Below are positions 60,322 to 64,000 of a stretch of DNA of 64,000 nt, piece by piece (the stretch's first letter is position 1; the number at the start of each line of letters is the position of its first letter). The stretch comes from CAWINY01 sp963837635. GTDB taxonomy: Bacteria; Acidobacteriota; Terriglobia; Terriglobales; Acidobacteriaceae. The notes under the pieces were generated by a model that was not told the origin of the DNA, did not search any database, and saw only the letters and a list, made by a program, of their open reading frames with translations. The stretch is taken from positions 930,001-994,000 of the forward strand of contig CAWINY010000007.1 in the NCBI GenBank assembly GCA_963837635.1, read 5' to 3'. Both the position numbers and the translations under genes were made by a program.

Positions 60322-61464
60322 TCACACTTGTTCCCGCGCCTCGCCCAGGGTGACCGGCACGTTCATCTTCTGCTTGCCGCGGTAAATGGTGACCTCGACC
60401 TTATCGCCGGCGCGGTGATTGTTCATGAGGCGCGCGATATCGCTCAGGTCCTGCACCTCCTCGCCATCCAGGGCCACAATGAGGTCCCCGCCTACAAGAA
60501 TCGGCGTGTTCCCCAAGTAGGCCCGCTCGTGGCCGGCGCGCAGTCCGGCGCGCGCGGCGGCGCCATTGGCCTGCTCTTCCACGATGAGCACTCCGAAGTC
60601 GGCGGCCAAACCCAGCTCGGCGGCCAGCTCCGGTCCGATGGGCAGGCCGCGAATTCCCAGGCTCGGGCGCCGAACCCGGCCCAACGTGACCAAGTCATTC
60701 AGCACCGCCTTGGCGGTATTAATCGGGATGGCGAAGCCCACGCCGGCACTCTGCTCAGCCCCTCCGGTCAGGATCATCGAATTGATGCCGATCACCTCGG
60801 CGCGGGAATTGAGCAGCGGCCCGCCGCTGTTGCCCGGGTTGATGGCGGCATCCGTCTGGATGGCATCGTCGATCCGGGCTCCATTGGGATTCTGAATGGC
60901 ACGAACCGAACTGACGATGCCGCGGGTCATGGTTCCGTTCAGCCCGAAGGGATTGCCGATGGCGAAGACTTTTTGTCCCACGGCCAGGTTGCGGGAGTCT
61001 CCAAGTATGGCGGGGGTGAGATTCAGAGCATCGATCTTGACCACGGCGAGATCATGCGTCGGATCAGTGCCGATCACCTCCGCTTTGTACTTCTTGCGGT
61101 TATAGAGCGTGACCTCCACCAGACGCGCATCTTGCACCACGTGATAATTGGTCAGGATGTGGCCGGCGTGATCGATCACGAAGCCGGTGCCCTGCCCTTG
61201 CTGCGGCATCAGGCCGTAAAAGAAGTTGAACGACACCGCCGTCGAGGTAATGTTGACCACCGAAGGCAATGCCTTCTTATAGACCGCGACATTGACCTGC
61301 TCTTCCGGATCGAGTTGCTGGCCGGTTTCCGCCGCCTCGGTGATCTCGACTTTCTCCGGGCGAAGCGGATTGCCGAAGTGGAATCCGCCTGGCGCATGCG
61401 TGGTCGCCAGGTAAAAACCGGCCGCCAACAATAAGGCCAAGACGATAGGACGAATCAGCCTCAT
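60322..61464 (-). CDS. HtrA/Deg-type serine protease with PDZ domain
   Basis: The start at 61464 (MRLIRPIVLALLLAAGFY) gives 380 residues with an N-terminal membrane anchor or signal (about 5-20). The trypsin-like domain (about 60-255) has His in HILTNYHVVQDAR, Asp in DPTHDLAVVKID and Ser in INPGNSGGPLLNSRA. A PDZ domain (about 265-370) begins PSLGIRGLPIGPELAAELG and includes GGDLIVALDGEEVQDLSDIA. It should act in the periplasm on damaged proteins. The start overlaps the PilZ stop by four bases (ATGA), so the two are co-translated. Confidence 0.92.
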   Translation of the reverse strand: MRLIRPIVLALLLAAGFYLATTHAPGGFHFGNPLRPEKVEITEAAETGQQLDPEEQVNVAVYKKALPSVVNITSTAVSFNFFYGLMPQQGQGTGFVIDHAGHILTNYHVVQDARLVEVTLYNRKKYKAEVIGTDPTHDLAVVKIDALNLTPAILGDSRNLAVGQKVFAIGNPFGLNGTMTRGIVSSVRAIQNPNGARIDDAIQTDAAINPGNSGGPLLNSRAEVIGINSMILTGGAEQSAGVGFAIPINTAKAVLNDLVTLGRVRRPSLGIRGLPIGPELAAELGLAADFGVLIVEEQANGAAARAGLRAGHERAYLGNTPILVGGDLIVALDGEEVQDLSDIARLMNNHRAGDKVEVTIYRGKQKMNVPVTLGEAREQV

Positions 61465-61808
61465 GCTCCGCTGGCGGCCCCGGGCGCACTGAGGCCATAC
61501 TCCTGTTGAATTGCGCGCTGCGCCTCCTCGCACAGGTCCACGAATTGAACGCCCACCCCGACCCCGGCCAAACAGTACTTCACTTCGGCACGGGCACGCA
61601 CGGTGTAATTGGACTGAGGCAGCACGAAGCTGATCTTCAGCACCGAACCCTCGGCGAAGCGCTCCGGGGTGGGGACGAACATGCCGCCTGTCCCGATGTC
61701 AAAATCGTGAATGGCGATCACGTCCTGAAAGCCCTCAAGCTTGATGGCAAGCTCCCGGACTAGTTGAACCCGCGGATGCAGGCGCTGACCCTTGTCGTTG
61801 GGGCGCAT
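61461..61808 (-). CDS. PilZ-domain protein
   Basis: The 115-residue protein shows the PilZ c-di-GMP-binding layout in weak form: a basic N-terminal start MRPNDKGQRLHPRVQLVREL, then FDIGTGGMFVPTPERFAEGS in place of DxSxxG, and VGVQFVDLCEEAQRAI at the end. The classical RxxxR is reduced to QRLHPR, so nucleotide binding is uncertain. It lies between a PilB/GspE ATPase upstream and an HtrA protease downstream with which it overlaps, which suggests a role near pilus or secretion control. Confidence 0.8.
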   Translation of the reverse strand: MRPNDKGQRLHPRVQLVRELAIKLEGFQDVIAIHDFDIGTGGMFVPTPERFAEGSVLKISFVLPQSNYTVRARAEVKYCLAGVGVGVQFVDLCEEAQRAIQQEYGLSAPGAASGA

Positions 61809-61839
61809 TGGTTTTGGCAGCTCCCTATATTCTTAATTC

Positions 61840-63762
61840 CTAATAAGCTGGGCTTGCCCCGGCAACCCCGGCTTTTAGCACACGTACTCCGCAATACGGA
61901 CAAAACAGGAAATCGGTGGCCAAGGGCCTATCGCACTCCTGGCAGGCGACGGACGCGGTCGTCGAGATGAAGGGCACGACACGCTGAATTTCATCCAGCG
62001 AGGTCACCCCGGCAAGGACCTTGTCCAGCGCGTCTTCCTGCAGCAATTTCATGCCTGCCGCTCGGGCCAATTCGCGCAATTCCTCATCCCGCAGACCGGA
62101 GCGGATCGCGGTGCGGATGCTGTCGTCCAGCAGGAAGATCTCATAGATCCCGACACGGCCCTTGTAACCCGAATTCTCGCACGCGGCACACCCGCGCGCC
62201 TCCACCATCTCCTTGACCGGCTGACTGACGCCCAGCTGCATCAAGCGGCTGCGATACTCGGTGCTCGCCGGGATCGCCTGTTTGCAAGCGACACACAGCT
62301 TGCGGACCAGCCGCTGCGAGATCACCGCGCTCAACGACGATCCAATCAGGAATCCCGCGGTGCCGAGGTCCAGCAGGCGGGTAATTGCCGACACGCTGTC
62401 GTTGGTGTGCAGGGTGGAGAGCACCATGTGCCCGGTCTGGGCTGCGGTCATGGCAATTTCGGCGGTCTCGCCGTCGCGAATCTCGCCCACCATGATCACG
62501 TTCGGATCCTGGCGCAGCAGCGAACGCAGACAACCGGCAAAAGTACGCCCGGCTTTCGGGTTCACCTGCACCTGGTTGATATCGTCCATCACGTACTCCA
62601 CCGGGTCTTCGATGGTCACAATATTGACCTCGGGAGAACGCAATAGGCTCAGCGCGGAATAGAGCGTCGTGCTCTTGCCGGAGCCAGTCGGCCCGGTGAC
62701 CAATACCATCCCTTGAGGCCGCTGGAGGACATCAGTCAGCCGGTAGGAGGTTTCTTCGGAAATGCCTAATTCGCTGAAGGGAACGTTGGCGGAGGCGGGA
62801 TCCAGCAGCCGGATGACCACCTTCTCCCCATATTGAGTCGGCAGGGTGGAGACCCGCAGGTCGAAGTGGTGCCCCTTGGTCCGGATCAGGAAGCGGCCGT
62901 CCTGCGAGACCCGGCGCTCGGCGATATCCATGTCGCTCAGGATCTTGATGCGCGAGATTAACTGTGCCCGCACCCCGTCCGGAACCCGCATCATCTCGCG
63001 CAGTACCCCATCGATCCGGAGGCGGACCACACAATCGTGCGGCAATTGTTCAATGTGGATATCGCTGGCCTTCTTGTCGGCTGCGCTCAGCAGAATCGAG
63101 GAGAGGATGTGCACCGCAGGCGTGCTGCGGCCCCGCATGGCCGCCTGGAATTCGCTCATCGCCTCCTGGTTGCGAACGTTGGTGCTGGCGCTGAACAACT
63201 CCAGCTCCGAGACATCCATCTTCAAAACCACTTCCAAAGCCGCAGATGGATCGGGGGGTGCCGCCGGTCGCTGCGATGGTTTGGACATCTGGATCGCATC
63301 GGCAACGGAAGCCACAGGTTGGGCAGCGGGCACGTCCGCGTAATGCTGATGGATAGCGTCCAGGATCTCCTGGCGAAAGCCAAGCCGGGGCGAAATTTCC
63401 GCGCCTGATTGGAATTGCAGCTCATCCAGCGCCATCAGGTTCTGCGGCTCCGCCATGACTACCACCAGCCGACGCCCCTCAACCCTTAGCGGCAAGACGC
63501 AATGTTTGACCGCCAGGGCGTGCGGCACCAGGATCAGCGCAGTCTGCTCCGGACGGCTTGCCGAGCAATCGATGAAGGCAACGCGGGTCACCTCTTCGAT
63601 GGCCGAGATCAGCGCAGCACGCGGTACCATGCCGCTCTCCAGCAGCAACTCGCCCAGGTGCATGGACTTTTCGCGCTGCTCCACGATGGCGCGATCCAGG
63701 TCCTCCGCGCTGATCTGAGATCGCGAACGCAGCACTTCTCCGAGTTTTCGCCTTGCTGCCAT
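61840..63762 (-). CDS. pilB: Type IV pilus/type II secretion assembly ATPase (PilB/GspE) with extra zinc ribbon
   Basis: The 640-residue protein has an N-terminal MshEN/T2SSE-N domain (to about 140, MAARRKLGEVLRSRSQISAE), a second N-domain (about 180-270) and a RecA-like core with Walker A VTGPTGSGKSTTLYSALSLL, Asp box EDPVEYVMDDINQVQVN, Walker B PNVIMVGEIRDGETAEIAMT and His box STLHTNDSVSAITRLLDLG. A four-Cys zinc subdomain (CVACKQAIP and GCAACENSGYKGRVGIYE) is usual. The final 35 residues add another zinc ribbon, CQECDRPLATDFLFCPYCG, which most PilB proteins lack. It powers pilin or pseudopilin polymerisation. Confidence 0.92.
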   Translation of the reverse strand: MAARRKLGEVLRSRSQISAEDLDRAIVEQREKSMHLGELLLESGMVPRAALISAIEEVTRVAFIDCSASRPEQTALILVPHALAVKHCVLPLRVEGRRLVVVMAEPQNLMALDELQFQSGAEISPRLGFRQEILDAIHQHYADVPAAQPVASVADAIQMSKPSQRPAAPPDPSAALEVVLKMDVSELELFSASTNVRNQEAMSEFQAAMRGRSTPAVHILSSILLSAADKKASDIHIEQLPHDCVVRLRIDGVLREMMRVPDGVRAQLISRIKILSDMDIAERRVSQDGRFLIRTKGHHFDLRVSTLPTQYGEKVVIRLLDPASANVPFSELGISEETSYRLTDVLQRPQGMVLVTGPTGSGKSTTLYSALSLLRSPEVNIVTIEDPVEYVMDDINQVQVNPKAGRTFAGCLRSLLRQDPNVIMVGEIRDGETAEIAMTAAQTGHMVLSTLHTNDSVSAITRLLDLGTAGFLIGSSLSAVISQRLVRKLCVACKQAIPASTEYRSRLMQLGVSQPVKEMVEARGCAACENSGYKGRVGIYEIFLLDDSIRTAIRSGLRDEELRELARAAGMKLLQEDALDKVLAGVTSLDEIQRVVPFISTTASVACQECDRPLATDFLFCPYCGVRVLKAGVAGASPAY

Positions 63763-63881
63763 AACAATTCCAGGATGGCTAATTGCATCCTAAGCCACGG
63801 TCAGAAACGCCGTGTTACAAAATCCTTGCCTCAATTCTGCCATTCCCGAAACGGAATGGGAATATTACCTTGGTCACTTCG

Positions 63882-64000
63882 TCACTTGGATGACACCTTG
63901 CGCGCTTGAACTGCCCGATGCTTCAATTCCCGGAAAACGGCATCCACCTGCTGCTCGGCCTCGGCCAGCGAACCGGTATTGCGAATCACGAAGTCGGCGG
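63882..64000 (-). CDS. coaE: Dephospho-CoA kinase, C-terminal fragment (cut by window end)
   Basis: A minus-strand frame enters from the window edge and encodes ADFVIRNTGSLAEAEQQVDA followed by VFRELKHRAVQARKVSSK and a stop at 63882-63884. The ADFVIxNxGSLxEAxxQV pattern is the C-terminal helix region of CoaE, which phosphorylates dephospho-CoA in the last step of CoA synthesis. The P-loop lies outside the window. It is upstream of pilB on the same strand, 119 bases away. Confidence 0.75.
   Translation of the reverse strand, partial: ADFVIRNTGSLAEAEQQVDAVFRELKHRAVQARKVSSK

Overview
The window is high-GC bacterial DNA of the kind seen in Acidobacteriota (Terriglobia/Koribacter-like). This is inferred from the gene families, a PEP-CTERM protein and abundant palindromic intergenic repeats; no rRNA or other firm taxonomic marker is present. 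Most of it is ordinary chromosome, with two patches of mobile or decayed DNA.

Region 1 (1-8.7 kb) is accessory. It holds the end of an IS1380-type transposase, a complete IS5-family element with a programmed -1 frameshift site, an antitoxin relic, a peptidoglycan-binding/GH19 enzyme, a PEP-CTERM protein with a Cys-Pro repeat tract, an ISL3 transposase relic, a fluoride exporter (crcB) followed by three DUF190 domains in two genes, and a repeat protein with a natural His6 run.

Region 2 (9-22 kb) is stress and efflux: a tandem universal stress protein, a BON/SRPBCC membrane protein, an ECF sigma/anti-sigma/Spy-like operon, an MdtABC-like RND pump whose first permease has a one-base frameshift, and an orphan OppF-type ATPase.

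Region 3 (22-35 kb) contains a CBS protein, an acyl-CoA mutase large subunit and signal peptidase I. It then has a compact envelope string, yvcK-glmU-psd-pssA-(Cys-less ASADH homologue)-lptE-holA, linked by overlaps or short gaps.

Region 4 (35-51 kb) has TPR and DUF5666 exported proteins, an aminotransferase, a MacB-type permease overlapping a membrane glycosyltransferase, ahpC/ahpD, larE, tRNA-Pro, an ABC-F ATPase, a short Trm112-like protein, ybaK, an orphan ParA and FmdB.

Region 5 (51.7-55.8 kb) is a small island at tRNA-Ser. A 23-bp direct repeat of the tRNA 3' end brackets about 1.2 kb with a DNA methyltransferase, an integrase N-terminal relic lies just outside, and beyond it is a GGDEF-EAL gene broken by a deletion. 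Region 6 (56-64 kb) has acnA, tdh, an HtrA protease with a PilZ protein, a PilB/GspE ATPase and the end of coaE.

The most striking non-coding signal is a set of more than a dozen intergenic elements. Most have one arm made of a degenerate tandem 7-12 nt unit and a second arm made of the same unit inverted; the unit differs from family to family, and some copies show only one arm. They sit at gene ends and in three places enter coding sequence. A separate composite palindrome family (GTCATTCC/GTCATCCTG type) occurs three times.
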